A stretch of DNA of 64,000 bases. It comes from Riptortus pedestris (lineage: Eukaryota > Arthropoda > Insecta > Hemiptera > Alydidae). A model generated the notes under the pieces. The model was not told where the DNA came from, searched no databases, and worked only from the letters and a program-made list of their open reading frames with translations. Below, one piece after another: positions 33,382 through 45,824 of this stretch (positions are counted from its first letter, which is position 1; every line of letters begins with the position of its first letter). The stretch is from positions 864,501 to 928,500 of the forward strand of contig CM032228.1 of the NCBI GenBank assembly GCA_019009955.1, written 5' to 3'. Both the position numbers and the translations under genes were made by a program.

Positions 33382-34486
33382 TATGTAAAATAAATTATTC
33401 CAAATATAAAATTTATACCACCGACAAAAGTAAATCACGTTCACAAATAGTTATTAATAATCCCCATATTGATGCTAATTTATTAATTAATTACAGTGAT
33501 CCAGACACAACTGTTGTCGAAGTCATAACGAATGGACGAAAACTAATATAAATTAGTGGTTATTTTAATATTACTCATGACATTGAATTAAACACTGACA
33601 AACTGACTAAAATCTTAACAGACTTAAAATCTCAAGATATTATCATTTCTTTGGACAGTAATTCTAGATCAAAATTTTGGTTTGAAAACAGGACTAATCA
33701 AAGAGGACGCAAATTAGAAAATTTCATAATAATGAATGACTTAATCATCGTAAATGAAAATCAAAATTTACCAACTTTTGATGGTCCTAATGGAAGCAGT
33801 AACATTGATCTCACATTAACTTCCAGGAATCTTCAGAATCAATTAATCAACTGGAAAATTTTAACCATAGAAATTTTTTCTAATCATTTAACCATTAAAT
33901 TCTCTTTATGTATTATTCGCCCAATGCAAAATACAAAAGGACTTGGATTATTATATAATACTAAAAATGTAAATTGGCAAAATTTTGAAAATAATTTAAA
34001 TTCTGAAATATCAAAAGAATTCAACATAAATGAAAATATTGATCTTTGCTTAGCTCAAAATATAAAATCGGATACAATAGAAAATAGTATGAACAAATTT
34101 TTCAAAGCAACATATAAAGCTTGCAATAAATCTTTTAAAATTAGAAGTTTCAAATATAACAAAACTAAATCTATTCATAACTCGAAGCCATGGTGGGACT
34201 ATTCATTATCTAAACTTAGAAAAGATTCAAATAAATTAAGAAGAATATATCAAAAGACTACTAAAGATGAAAGCTTGCCTGAAATTAGAAAAGAAGCATA
34301 CTTATTGAAATGTGAATTTGAGAAAACAAATAGAGCAAACAAATTAAAGACATGGAAGGAATATTGTAGTAGCATAACTCCTACAAATCCTTGGAGCTGG
34401 CCATACAAGTTTGCAAGTGGAAAGTTGCGTACCTCATTTACGCTCAATTCAATAAAAAAAGAAGACGAAACATACACGATTAATAC
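33382..34486 (+). pseudogene. LINE-C ORF2 AP endonuclease, second piece, and linker
   Basis: From VKINYSKYKIY through SRSQIVINNPHIDANLLINY to DIIISLDSNSRSKFWFENRT, LIIVNENQNLPTFDGPNGSS and NIDLTLTS, the R1-type endonuclease core (DxNxxSxxW, TFxGxxGSSNIDLTL). The usual SDH is changed to SNH. The linker has SKPWWDYSLSKLRKDSNKLR. An early stop lies at 33549. The frame is open from 33651 to the LINE-B insertion at 34487 and resumes at 35302. Confidence 0.75.
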
Positions 34487-35289
34487 TTTTTTTTTTTTTT
34501 TTTTTATCTGAGACCCAGCAGAAATTGGATTGGTTGGAGATAAGGTAGTGTGACCTACCGTGGGTGAGATCGATAGTTCCCCTTCTGCTGAACTTATGTT
34601 CCATTATAAGGGAGGTGGTAAAGTTGTAGGGGTGTAATGGAACTGATAAGGGTAGGTGACCCGGTAGCTGGTGATACCGGGTGGGTTGTAAAGGATAGGA
34701 AGAAAACGAAAGAAGAAGGGATAGGGATAGTAGGAGAGGAGGTAAGAAGAAATAGAGAAAAGCGGGCCGCTGCGCCCAAGTAAATAAACCTAAGAAGCCG
34801 TAAGGGGATAAGGGGCGCCCAAAATATCTACTAACCTAAACTATGCTAAGAAACTAAAAACTAAAACACTAACCTAACTAAAACTACAGGGCTACATTAG
34901 AATGTTGATTTTGGGGGTTAGCCCTGTTTGTTAATTACTGGCCTGACCTCGGGCACTATGTGGGTTGGCGTCAGCAGCGGGTGAGATCGACTAGGGGCTC
35001 ATCGAGACCAACCTGCCGCCATCTCACCGGCTGCTGAGGAGGGGGTATGGATCGGTATAAGGGGTTATCTATGTAGTGAAGGGAGTCGAAGAACTTGATG
35101 TGTCTGCGGGAGATGGTTTGGGATATGGGTTCAAGGGAGAGGGATTCGTGAATTGTGTGGTTGGTGGAACGTTGAAGGGATGTGTGTCGGACTATTTTCC
35201 GGACTAGGCCGTTTTGGAACTGTTGGAGGTGTTCTAGGGAGGATTTGGTGAGGTAGCGAAGGACGGGGGAGCCATAAAGGAGAGCGGGC
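34487..35289 (-). mobile_element. LINE-B, 5'-truncated 803-bp insertion in LINE-C
   Basis: On the minus strand this is the last 0.8 kb of LINE-B (RT thumb/C-terminus with YGSPVLRYLTKSSLE-like sequence, then GGGTCTCGGATAAAA-type 3' end and poly(A), seen as T-run at 34487-34505). The 12-bp target duplication CACGATTAATAC lies at 34475-34486 and 35290-35301. Confidence 0.9.
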
Positions 35290-35606
35290 CACGATTAATA
35301 CAGAGGACACATACCAATATATACTAGACAAACTTGTACAAACTGACTGTATCACAAATGACAAAGACATACATACGACTATTCGTAACAACATACTAAA
35401 TAATCTTAACACACTTGTCGACCTACCACTAACAGACGATGAAATAGAATACATAATTAAAAACTTAAAACGAAATATTTCACCAGGCATCGATGGTATA
35501 ACTGGTGACATTTAAAAACAAATATACAGATGTTTTCCAAAATTTGTAAATACTTTGTATAAAACATGTTTTCAAAGTGGTATATTTCCTAGAATATGGA
35601 AACGGT
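35290..35606 (+). pseudogene. LINE-C ORF2 pre-RT and RT motif 0-1 region
   Basis: The frame reads EDTYQYILDKLVQTDC, LVDLPLTDDEIEYIIKNLKR and NISPGIDGITGDI, the conserved SPGxDGI motif at the start of LINE reverse transcriptases. A stop follows GDI. It is cut by a short LINE-B insertion after FPRIWKR and continues at 35735. Confidence 0.75.
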
Positions 35607-35722
35607 TTTTTTTTTTTTTTTTTTTTTTTTTATCTGAGACCCAGCAGAATTGTTTGGTTGGTAATAAGGTAGTGTGACCTACCGGGGGTGAGAATGATAG
35701 TTCCCCTTCTGCTGAACTTATG
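35607..35722 (-). mobile_element. LINE-B, 116-bp 3'-end insertion in LINE-C
   Basis: A T-run (reverse of poly(A)) followed by ATCTGAGACCCAGCAGAATT and GATAGTTCCCCTTCTGCTG, the extreme 3' end of LINE-B. The 12-bp target duplication TATGGAAACGGT lies at 35595-35606 and 35723-35734. Confidence 0.92.
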
Positions 35723-36497
35723 TATGGAAACGGTCAAAATTAGTACCCTTAAATAAACCTGGTAGGAATAAATGTGAAATCTTATCAATTAGACCAATTT
35801 CGTTGATCCCAACTGGTGGAAAAGTTTTAGAAAAAATTATAAATTCAAGATTATCATATTATTTGTATTCATAATCATTAATGCATGAGAATCAGTTTGG
35901 ATTCACGCCTAAAAAATCTATGATTAAAGCATTGCAACATGTAATAGATTTTATTACCACCTCAAAACACAATAATTCACACACTATTCTAATTTCACTG
36001 GATATTAAAGGTGCTTTTGATAATGCTTGGTAGCCATCAATTTTACATGCCCTTCAACAACTGGACTGTCCCAATAACATTTATAAATCAATCAATAACT
36101 ATTTACATGACAGAACATCATACATTATCACACCAAACATTAAATTGCATAAATCACAAACACAAGGTACACCGCAAGGGTCTGGAATCTCACCATTATT
36201 ATGGAATCTCATAGTAAATGATTTACTACATAATAGATTACCAAATAAAGCTGAGATACTGGCTTTTGCAGATGGCATCATTATTCTGATAACATCTAAA
36301 CTATTTGAACAACTATAGGTGTATATTAACATTATTACAGACATCGTAGAAAAATGGGCACATTTACATATACTATATTTTAATATTCAAAAATCTTCAT
36401 ACATTATATTTACTCATAAAAAATCCCCATCACCTTTACATATACAAGGACAAGACATAAAAAACGTGAATTCAATTAACGTTCTAGGTTTATTCTT
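35723..36497 (+). pseudogene. LINE-C reverse transcriptase palm with FADG in place of YADD
   Basis: The sequence continues from KLVPLNKPG through IRPISLIPTGGKVLEKIIN (RT motif 2), HENQFGFTPKKSMIKALQHV, LISLDIKGAFDNAW (motif A), QGTPQGSGISPLLWNL (motif B) and AEILAFADGIIIL (motif C, second Asp changed to Gly). There are several stops. It ends at NVLGLF where LINE-D is inserted at 36498; the frame resumes with FDSKHNWNTHIDK at 41984. Confidence 0.82.
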
Positions 36498-37091
36498 ATT
36501 TTATTTATTTATTTATTTAAATGAGTTCCGCAACACCGGCGATTTACTCATAATTAAATCGTGCACAAAAAAAAAGAATAGAAAAAAAAAATAGAAAGAA
36601 GGAAACGTAAAAGGAGTGAACAAAGGTGGTTTTTGATTGGTTCATTGGAATACCATGTTTATAAGAAACAAACAGTATTGTATGGAAACATCAAGATGGT
36701 GAAAATAATATAAATGAAAATATAAGACCTGGGGGGGGGGAATAAATAAAAATAATAATAATAATATAAGGAAAAGAGAAAAGCAAAGAAATGAATACAT
36801 TAAAAAAAGGAAAGAAAAAAAATAGGAAAAAGAGAAAACCAAAAAAAATGAATATATAAAAAAAGGGGAAGGAAAAGGGAAACAAAAGAATAAAATATTA
36901 TATTAAAATATTAATAAATAAAATTAATGTTTATACACCCTGCTAATGTAAGAAAGAAGTAAGGAGTAGTGTGTGTGTGGAAATCGTAGATTATAGTGTG
37001 TTGTATATATTAATGTCTTTTAGGTGTTTAATCATTGAGTCTAGGTAATTACTGTTATCGGTCAAAAGTTCCTGTAAGTCATGTCGAATAT

Positions 37092-40000
37092 CTAAATTGT
37101 CTCTTCGTCAGTCAATATGTGTTGTACAGTTAATGTTTCTTTACAATGCCTATAAGTCGGTGTGTCCTTGTTTGTCATTAAGTGTCCGTGGGTCAGCAAG
37201 GAATGGCCAATGCGAAGTCTGGTCAGCACAACTTCCTCTCTTCGTGTGCTCCTGTTACTTGATGGCCATTCCTTAACTGTTTGTTTTATTTGTCTTAGTT
37301 TATTATCGTTTGTGTTATCCCAAGATTGCTGCCACTGCTGTTGTAGTGCCTTAATGCATTCGGCTAGTACGTCTTGGTGGTCTGTACAGTTTATGTCTAT
37401 GTCCGGTTTGTTTACAGTACACTTTGCTAATCTGTCGATGTCTGTACTTTCCTTAATGTCTCTTTGTCCAGGTAACCATAAAAGACTAATGTGTGTGTTA
37501 CTAGAGTTTAGTCGATGAAATTTTTCAAAAAGTTTGATAGCCAAAGGATTTGTCGAGTAAATGTTGTTGAGTGTATATAGTGAGCTTAATGAATCTGTGC
37601 ACAGTACTATTTCACTTTGGCAGCTTTGGACTCTTGACAAGGCTAATAGGATGGCCTGCAGCTCAGCTGTATAAGAGCTAGATACAGGCGTCAATTTTAG
37701 CTGGTAATTATTGGGACTAACTATCGCAGCAGAACCTGTACCACTTGCTGACTTAGAGCCATCAGTATAAGCAAAGACACTATTAGCCTTGTCACCCAAT
37801 ACTGACCTAAAATAGGCACTGTACATGTGTTGTGATGTTGGGTTGGATTTTTTAAACTTGCCTAAAGATGTGTCTATTGTAAAATTTTGAATACGCCAAG
37901 GAGGATATGGAAGTAACTGGAGAGTGTATATGTCCGTGTTTGCTAATGGTATTTGTGTAGTGTAAAATGTATATCTTATGGAAAGTGGCCTCGGTCTAGT
38001 TCGGTAAACCAAATATTTATTATAATATGTTTTATGTAGGACTGACGTTGAGCATGGAGTATTTAAGAATTAAGATTTTAGGACATATTTTATACATAGT
38101 TTCTTCCTCCTAAGATCTAAGGGTGGTTCGCCAGCCTCCACATAAATGCGGTTTACCGGACTAGACCGAAATGCCCCTGTGGCCAGGCGAAGACCTGTGT
38201 TTTGGACAGTATCTAACATTTTTTGAACTCTGGGACGGGCCGATGAATATGCTATGCAGCCATAATCCAGTAAAGACCTGGTGTAGGCACGATAGAGTTT
38301 TAGACAGAGCATCTGTCCGCACCCCACTTAGTATTGCTTACAACTCTTAAAGATTCAAGGATTTCTTGCATCTTGTAAGAACATCTTTAATGTGGGGTAT
38401 CCAGGTTAATTTTTTATCAAGTGTTAGACCTAAAATTTTAATGCTATCCACATTTAGAAAGGGGCATTATAAATGGTAAAATTAGGAGCTGAGGAATTTC
38501 TTCTTTTAGTAAATATTATAATCTTAGATTTCCCAGATGAAAACTTCATCCCAGTGTGAGATGACCAGCTCTCTAAATTTACTATCGTCTGTTGTACAAT
38601 GGAACATGATTGGTCATAGGAATAAGAACAATGGTAAACAATCAAATCGTCAGCATATAGATAGTATTTTACTGTTGGTGGAATATATTCATGAATTGAG
38701 TTCATGGCAATTCTTGTGGTACTCCGTTTTCCTGTAGGAACCTATCAGAAAGAGTTGTTTCAATCCTGACTCTGAAATGTCTATTTCTTAAATAATTTTT
38801 AATGAAATTAAAAATATTTCCTTTAATTCCCCAGTCCAGTAAGGTTGTAAGAATTTTTCGACGCCAAACTGTATCATAGGCCTTTTCTATGTCCAAGGCC
38901 ACTGCTATTATCTACTCTCTATTTAAGAAAGCATTGAGGATATCATTCTCCAGCTTTGTCAGATGATGCATGGTTGAATGGCGTTCTCTAAAGCCACATT
39001 GAAATGGAGACAATAATTCGGAATGATCTAAGAACCAGTGTTGACGTTTATTCAAAAATTTTTCAAGCAGCTTACAGAGACAGCTGGTCAACGAAATAGG
39101 TCGATAATTGGATGCAATCTTTTTATCCTTGCCAACCTTAAGGACTGGAATAACAATGGATTCATTCCAAGAGTCAGGATATAGCCCATTCTCATAAATT
39201 TTATTATAATACCTCACAAGATGGTTAAGGGCAGAGTCGGGTAATTCTTTTAACATTTTGTAACTTATTCCGTCTTGTCCTGGCGTCGAGTCTCGTGTAT
39301 TCGTAAGTGCGAGTTTCAGTTCTTTAAGAGTAATTAGAGTCATTGAGAGGGCGTATTACTAATTGGCAGGGGTACTGACTCTATTAAATTTTTATATTCG
39401 AGAAATTGAGCATTGAAGAAGTGTGTGACTAAAAGGTTCCAAAGATGAGGAGTGTCCGTGATTGTGGTATCATTATCTTTTAAACCTGTCACCGGTGGTC
39501 TGTAATTCCTGTGTAGATCTTGTTTATGTTCGTCCATAAAGTATTCGTTGTAGTATTACTGTTAATGTTAGACAAAAAGTCTGTCCATGTTTTCCTTTTA
39601 CTAGTTTTAATTACCCACTGTGCCCTTGCCTTATGTTTTTTATAATTTATGTGGTTTATTTCTGACGGGTTCCTAGAGAAGATACGAAGTGCTTTCTTTC
39701 TCTCAGTTGTTGCTTTTTTACATTCCTCATTCCACCAAGGGGCCGGTGTTTTCTTGTAACTGGTACTTGTTTTGGGAATACTACTGTTAGCAGCACGAAC
39801 TATAATGTTACAAAATTCGTCCATGTTAGTCACGTCGGAAGTCAAGTGTTCACTGCTTGATCTCTGAAATAAGTCCCAGTTCGCTTTTCTTAAGTTATAT
39901 CTTCTACAAACTCTAAACTGAGGCCTTGGATTTTTCTTTAGAGAAATGACAATCGGATTATGATCACTTCCGTAGGAGTCATCACAGACCATCCATGAAA

Positions 40001-40560
40001 ATCAAGTGAAAATGTTTGACGTGCATGCGGTTATGTCTATGTGTGACAGTGTTCCTGTACGGGGCATAAGTGAGTTGGTGAAGTTGTGTTTAGAGGAATC
40101 AGATCGAATTTGTCCAAGATTGTCTGTAACTGTTGTCCTCTGTTGTTGTATTGATATGGTTCCCACATTGGGCTCAAGGCGTTAACATCAGATAATAGTA
40201 AGATAGGAGTTGGTAGTTGTGTTATCAAGTCGTGTAGTGCAGGTACGTCAATCGGCTCCCTTGGTGGGAGGTAAAGTGAACATACTGTCATACGAATAGG
40301 GGAATGCACTCTAACAGCAACTGCTTCAACTGTAGTACGTATTGCTATCATGCTGCCATGAATAGTGTCCCTAACTAAGATAGTAACACCTCCCGAAGTG
40401 ACGCTTGTTTATTGGGAGTAAGTGTGTTTCTTGGAGAGCAATGATGTTAGCAACATGTCTATCCAACAAACACTTCAAGTCAGGTGGGTGTCAATGAATG
40501 TCATTCATGTTCCATTGCATAACACTTTCCATAAGAATATTTATGATTAGTGTGAAGATG
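37092..40560 (-). pseudogene. LINE-D ORF2: endonuclease, reverse transcriptase, RNase H, Cys/His tail
   Basis: Read 5' to 3' on the minus strand: endonuclease pieces (MQWNMNDIH about 40500, LQETHLL, LLSDVNALSPMWE, YGSDHNPIVISL), linker APWWNEECKKATTERKKALR, RT motifs (STPGQDGISYKMLKEL, NYRPISLTSCLCKLLEKFL, ALDIEKAYDTVW, NGVPQ), KYYLYADDLIVYH with an intact YADD, thumb YTRSLLDYGCIAYS, then RNase H (FAYTDGSKSASGTGSA, YTAELQAILLALS, LCTDSLSSLYTL; the usual LPGH reads LPGQ) and tail YRHCKETLTVQHILT. Domain order fits I-clade-like LINEs. Stops and frameshifts near 40380, 39490, 39340, 38700 and 38450 inactivate it. Confidence 0.82.
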
Positions 40561-40689
40561 TTTTAGGTATTTTACCTTTTACGTGTTTAGGGTTAATAGA
40601 ATCTTTAGCAGTGGTATTTTTTCCTTTAGATAAATTAGTATTTAAATTAGGGCAAGGTTTACCTGATGTTTCCATACTACTTGTGGTTA

Positions 40690-41928
40690 ATACTATTTTG
40701 TGGTTTTCGAATGTTCGGCACATTGCTCGTCATTCTCAAGTTTTACAGACTGCCGTGTTTGGATTTTTTTTGCTATTTCCTTTTTTGGCAACACTACACT
40801 TCCTTTCCCTTCAGACTTCTCTTCGTAAGCTTGAGATTCTTCATCTTTTCGTGGATGACTACAGTCGAAATCTGGCGTAAACAGCAAATTGCCTTCATCC
40901 AAGGTTATATTCATATTGGCAGCCATATATTCACTCGAAATATATACATACTTGCTTGAATACTTTGAGGCAGGGGATCTTTTAATACATAATTGCACAA
41001 ACGTTCCAAAATATTTTCAATTTTAATAATTTTTTGGAGAGCCTTCTGCAATTCGAGCAATTCTCTTCATTTTCTCTTGCTATGGTTGAATATTGGCGTC
41101 CTTCTTGTTTACAGCGAATTTCTGTTTTGCTTCATTGTATGAAATGTTTTCATTTGCCATTTCTTTTAAAACTTGGACTTGTTTTTCATACGGTCGACAC
41201 CCTTTGCCCCAAGTAACATGATCTCCACCGCATTGACATCATTTTAGTTGAACTTTACAGTCTCTGTCATGCCTTGATTCACTGCACATTTTGCATCGAG
41301 GTGGTTGCTTGCAGGATTGAGTAGTGTGAAATAATTCCCAACAATTGAAACAACGCAGTGGTAATGGAACGTAGGGTCTTACGGGTACTGACATATATCC
41401 CACTTTTATTTTTTGTGGCAGATTGAGCTCATTGAAGGTAGCAACGAACATTGTTCTCTGCGGCTTCTTTCTTGTTAGAAACCTTCGAAGATGAACAACA
41501 TTCTGAGATCTTAGTTCTTCCAGAATTTCTTTGTTCTCCAGTTCATTGATTTCTGGACACGTAAAAATCCCTTTACGAAAGTTCAAAGACTTGTGTGGAA
41601 AAACAACGATACTATGCTCGTAAAAAGTGTTTTGTTTTAATAAGATATCACAAGTCTGTTTGTTGGGACAGGTTATCAGTAGTGCCCCACTATTTCTCAT
41701 TTTCTTGACCTGAATATCTTTTCCAAATTGTGCAATCCACCTTTGAATGAGAAAAGGATTCATTCTATTGAATGAAATATCTTCAATGTCAATATTTATA
41801 ACAATATGTCGTAGGTTAGGAAACGACAAAGAATTCCAATCTTCCAATTTGTTCGAATTAAGATTCATGGAGGGAGTTTCTTTGTTACCCAGGCTTGTAG
41901 TGTGACTAGAGCTCTCTGTTTCTTCCAT
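40690..41928 (-). pseudogene. LINE-D ORF1 (gag-like) with zinc knuckles
   Basis: The frame 41928-41239 encodes a 229-residue gag-like protein. The N-terminal half has LIQRWIAQFGKDIQVKKMRN and TCPNKQTCDILLKQN, resembling the RRM-like part of I/Jockey ORF1. The end has CFNCWELFHTTQSC and CKMCSESRHDRDC, two C-x2-C-x4-H-x4-C knuckles that bind nucleic acid. After a stop, CQCGGDHVTWGKGCRPY continues the knuckle series, followed by a K/E-rich tail (40998-40693). The stop after VQLK probably truncates what was one longer ORF1. Confidence 0.75.
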
Positions 41929-41981
41929 GTTCTTGATGGTGTAATCTTGAATTCTGCTATATTTTTGAATTTGGCAAACGA

Positions 41982-42137
41982 TATTCTTTGACAGTAAACA
42001 TAATTGGAATACTCATATAGACAAACTACAAGTACGATTATTGAAACTCATCAACACATTATCTATAGCAGCAAGAAACACCTGGGGACTGAAATCAGAG
42101 GCATTACACATATTAAAGCCGCTATCCTTCACGTATT
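41982..42137 (+). pseudogene. LINE-C RT thumb piece
   Basis: The frame FDSKHNWNTHIDKLQVRLLK and TLSIAARNTWGLKSEALHIL continues the LINE-C RT after the LINE-D insertion. It is cut at 42137 by LINE-B and resumes as RIWHTGLNKQHNLKKLKRVQ at about 45831. Confidence 0.78.
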
Positions 42138-42655
42138 ATATCATGTATATCACATAAACACATTCAGCAGCCAGCAGCCAAGGAGGAAACACCTGCAGTC
42201 ACCAGTGGATCCTCGGCCAGTTCTACTTGGTACATTGTGCCCCCTCTGCAGCCTTCTGGAAAAGAAGAGAGTACCTGCCTCCCTCGACCTCGGCCAATTT
42301 CCCTAGCCGGATTCCAAAATACAAGGGAACTGGATTTTGGCTGGGATAAATTGCGGACCCTTAAGTTCAACCGGTCTGCCGGTTAAGGTGAGGACCGGTA
42401 GTTCCCCTTCTGTGAACCTCCCTCCCCCCTCTCCACCCACTAGGCCCGGCATGGACCCAGCCGGTCTTTCTAAAGACTAACCCCCCGCTCTCCCCCCCCC
42501 TAACGGCCCTTCTCAGGGCCAGCCTTCTCAAAGCGTACCCCCCCCCCCATTTTCTTCTCCGCTACATCCCACGGGAATAGGCGTTATAAGCCAAATACTA
42601 CAAAAAAAAAAAACCCGGCATTCACACCCTAGTAGATGCCCTCAACGAGAGGCGT

Positions 42656-43156
42656 ATGAATGGGAAGCAGGAGAAAGTTCTCCTGAAATTACAGTCCGAT
42701 CCTCGGGCACTATGCCTCCCCATTACACTGAATCCCCCTCTCCCCACCAATGACGTCACCCCACCAACCAATCCTAACACCCGCCCGCCCACTCCCCCAC
42801 CCTCTACCTCGGCCCAATCGTCTTCCGAGGCCATGGATATCGCCAGCGCCGTCGGTATCGAGCCTCTCAAGAAGAGGACTATTACTCCCGACGCTGACGG
42901 TTTCACACCTGTCCAGGCCAAGAAAGGCAGGAAGGGCAATAAACCCACTCTTCTTCAAAAATATGACCCCTCAATAGCGGTGTTATGTGATACCCGGTTA
43001 ACCCCTTCTAAACCTTTTACGGTGGTTGGCTATAACATCGTGAGGAACGGCATAGACGGACGAGTAGACATGGTCGGGGGCGTCGCCATCTTGGTTCGTC
43101 ATGATATACCAGTCAAAGAAGTGGAGCCTGTCACTCCCCCTGTACCGACCAAGTAG
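42656..43156 (+). pseudogene. LINE-B ORF1 N-terminus fused in frame to ORF2 endonuclease
   Basis: A 166-codon frame: residues 1 to about 98 are the Pro/Ser-rich ORF1 N-terminus (AMDIASAVGIEPLKKRTITP, KKGRKGNKPTL). From about residue 100 it becomes the endonuclease start (LQKYDPSIAVLCDTRLTPSK, VAILVRHDIPVKE). Comparison with the copy at 23.4-25.4 kb shows that the central ORF1 part, the zinc knuckles and the ORF1 stop are deleted at about 42952. A stop at 43154 separates it from the next frame. Confidence 0.75.
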
Positions 43157-45332
43157 CACCTGGCAGCAGTGAAGGTCCTTATAGCCAACCACACGTACAC
43201 TATCACCAGCCTGTATAGACGGACTAAGGCCGAACCAGAATATTTTACATTTCTTCGTCTAGCTCAGACAGATAGAAGTCATTTTGTCATAGGAGATTTG
43301 AACACCAGACACACTTCCTGGAATAATAGTTCAACCAATCCCTCTGAAGGTGAAGCGATAGCTCATTCTAGCTTCACCGTTATACATCCAAATTCACACA
43401 CATTCAAAACGCCATATAGGATGTCCACTGTGGACCTAATGCTCACCCGTATCCCCCACACAATGACTAAATGTCTCGCCCTGGACTTTATCACTAGTGA
43501 TTACCGACCAGTACTGTATGTGCTGCGAGGTCGCCCTCCCAAACCCACTTCTACCACCTACGCGTTTCTTAAAGGTGACTGGAAACTATACAAGTCACTT
43601 TTGTACGCAAATACGCCGGCGTTCCCCACGATCAGTGACGCCCATACCCTCGAAGAGAAGCTGGACGAGTATACAAATATCATACTGGAAGCTGCTGATC
43701 AGGCGATCCCTAAGGTATCCAGAAGACCCCCAGGACTCAAGCCTCCTCCCCCACACATATTACACCTCATCAGGCAGAGGAACAATATCAAGAACACCTG
43801 GTACCACACCAGGAACCCTGCCCTACGTCCCGTCCTGAATAACCTTACTGCACAAATCCGCACCCTCATGAGCCAGTGGAAGATGGCGGAGTGGCATGAA
43901 ACCCTCAGACAGACACACGGTGACCACCGCAAGTTCTGGCGGCTGGTGAAAACCCCCAGGCAGCTCTCTGGCATCCTGCGCCGGACCAAGGGAGGAAAAT
44001 CCCCTGGGATGGACAGGGTGCAGTACGTGTTACTCCGACAGCTCCCACGGAAGGCTCTGTCCTATCTAAACCACCTCCTCAACTCCTGCCACCGTCTCCG
44101 TCACTTCCCCACCATGTGCAAATATGACCTCGTCGTTCCTCTCCTAAAACCCTCCAGAAATGGCACCTCTCCCGACCATTATCGTCCTAACAGCCTCCTC
44201 CCACACATACTTGAGCGTATAATCCCTCGGTATCTTGTAGATTTCTCTGAGGAGAAATCCCTCATTCCCCATGAGCAGTCAACACCGCTCCCTCCACCCC
44301 CTAACCCGCATATAATACGCTAACACTGCCAACAACCTCCGCAATCTCCGCAGGAACGTCGTTACGACGATGATCTCCATCGATTGCACCTAGGCTTTTG
44401 ACTCTGTCGACCGTGCCAAACTCCTTAACACCCTAGGTGGCTGCCTAGCCAACTCCTAGCCATGCTCCGTTCCTTCCTCGACGGCCGAACTTTTCAAGTA
44501 AGAGTCGGCGAATCCCTTTCCTCATCCCGTCCTTTCCGAGTTGGGGTACCTCAGGGTTCCCCCCTCTCTCCTACCCTCTTCACGGCATATACCGCAAAGG
44601 TGGTGAGTCGACAGTTTCCAAATACTGAGGTGGTCACATACGCGGACGATGTAGCCATTGTTAGCACCTCCCTCAACCCATCCCGCGCACTATCCCTGGC
44701 AGAATCCGCCTGTCAATCAATATCCGACGACCTCCGCTCCATCAACATCCATGTGTACCCTAGAAAGACGGATGCCCTAGTGTTCTCATGCCATAAACGC
44801 TCCCCTGTCCCCGACACCTTCAGACTGGACAACAACCGTGTCCCACTCCATAACATACTCAGGTATCAAACTCGACAGACATCTAACCTTTACAACACAC
44901 GTACGCGGACGGATAAAACATCTACGGGATAAATTCACCTCCCTTAACCACCTTCTCCTCTCCCCGGTCCTCAGCCTCCGCCTCAAACTCCTCATCCTAA
45001 AAGGGGTCATCCAGCCCACTCTCCTTTATGGCTCCCCTGTCCTCCGATACCTCACCAAATCCTCCCTAGAAACCCTCCACCATTTTCAAAACGGCATAGT
45101 CCGGAAAATAGTCCAATACACATCCCTACAACGCTCCACCAACCGCACAATCCATGATACCCTCTCCCTTGAACCCATCTCCCACACCATTTCCCGCAGA
45201 CACATAAAATTCTTTGATTCCCTCCATTATATTGAAAACCCCCTCTACCGCTCCATACCCCCTCCTCAGCAGCCGGTGAGATGGCGACAGGTTGGTCTCG
45301 ATGAGCCCCTAGTCGATCTCACCCACTGCTGA
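43157..45332 (+). pseudogene. LINE-B ORF2: endonuclease, reverse transcriptase, C-terminal region
   Basis: Frame 43169-44323 carries the rest of the AP endonuclease (RSHFVIGDLNTRHTSWNN, VDLMLTRIPHTM, FITSDYRPVLY where SDH reads SDY), the linker and RT start (TKGGKSPGMDRVQYVLLRQL). Motif A is damaged (SIDCT stop AFDSV, about 44390). Frame 44462-44932 has FRVGVPQGSPLSPTLFTAY and VVTYADDVAIVSTS with an intact YADD. Frame 44838-45332 is the thumb and tail (ITYSGIKLDRHLTFTTHV, LLYGSPVLRYLT). No RNase H is present, as in Jockey-type elements. About three lesions separate it from an open ORF2. Confidence 0.82.
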
Positions 45333-45824
45333 CACCCATCCTCATAGAGCCCCAGGATCGGCATTAATTTACAAACAGGGCTAACCCCCATATATACCCC
45401 CCTCTGTAGTATTGGTAGGTTAATCTTAGTCAAGTTTTCTTAGTTATTTAGTTTAGTTTAGATTAGTCGATAGTTTGGGCGCCCCTTACCCCCTTATGGC
45501 TTCTTAGGTTTATTTACTGGTCGTAGCGGCCGTCTTTTCTCTTTTTTCTTCATATCTCCTCCATCTATCCCTTTCCCTTCTTCTTTCGCTTTCTTCCTAT
45601 CTTATTACAACCCACCCGATATCACCAGCTACCGGGTCACCCACCATTTATGAGTTCCATTACACCCACACCCAATCACCACCTCCCTTAAAATGGAACA
45701 TAGTTCAGCAGAAGGGGAACTATCACTTCTCACCCCCGGTAGGTCACACTACCTTAACACCATCCATCAAGAAGCGCTGGGTCTCGGATAAAAAAATAAT
45801 AAAAAAAAAAAAATTAAAAAAAAT

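Larger units (their letters stand above)
36498..41981 (-). mobile_element. LINE-D, near-full-length I-like LINE inserted in LINE-C
   Basis: A minus-strand element with ORF1, then endonuclease, RT and RNase H, ending at a (TAAA)n-type tail (36498-36522). It lies inside the LINE-C RT thumb: TATTCTT at 36491-36497 and 41982-41988 is the apparent target duplication, and the LINE-C frame joins as VLGLF/FDSKHNW when it is removed. 36498-37091 is its 3' UTR, containing A-rich and G-run tracts with low-complexity open frames that I do not treat as genes. Confidence 0.82.
42138..45824 (+). mobile_element. LINE-B, near-full-length insertion in LINE-C
   Basis: It is bounded by the 13-bp duplication TCCTTCACGTATT (42125-42137 and 45825-45837). 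The element starts about 42163 with CAGCCAAGGAGGAAACACC and ends in an A-rich tail (45789-45824) after GGGTCTCGGATAAAA. The first ~25 bp after the duplication are not shared with other LINE-B starts and may be untemplated. It lies on the plus strand, whereas the two shorter LINE-B insertions in LINE-C are on the minus strand. Confidence 0.88.

Noticed and set aside
36642..36885. Phe/Ile-rich minus-strand frames as small membrane proteins
   Set aside because: They come from A-rich and AT-rich low-complexity LINE-D 3' UTR; hydrophobicity is a by-product of T-rich codons.
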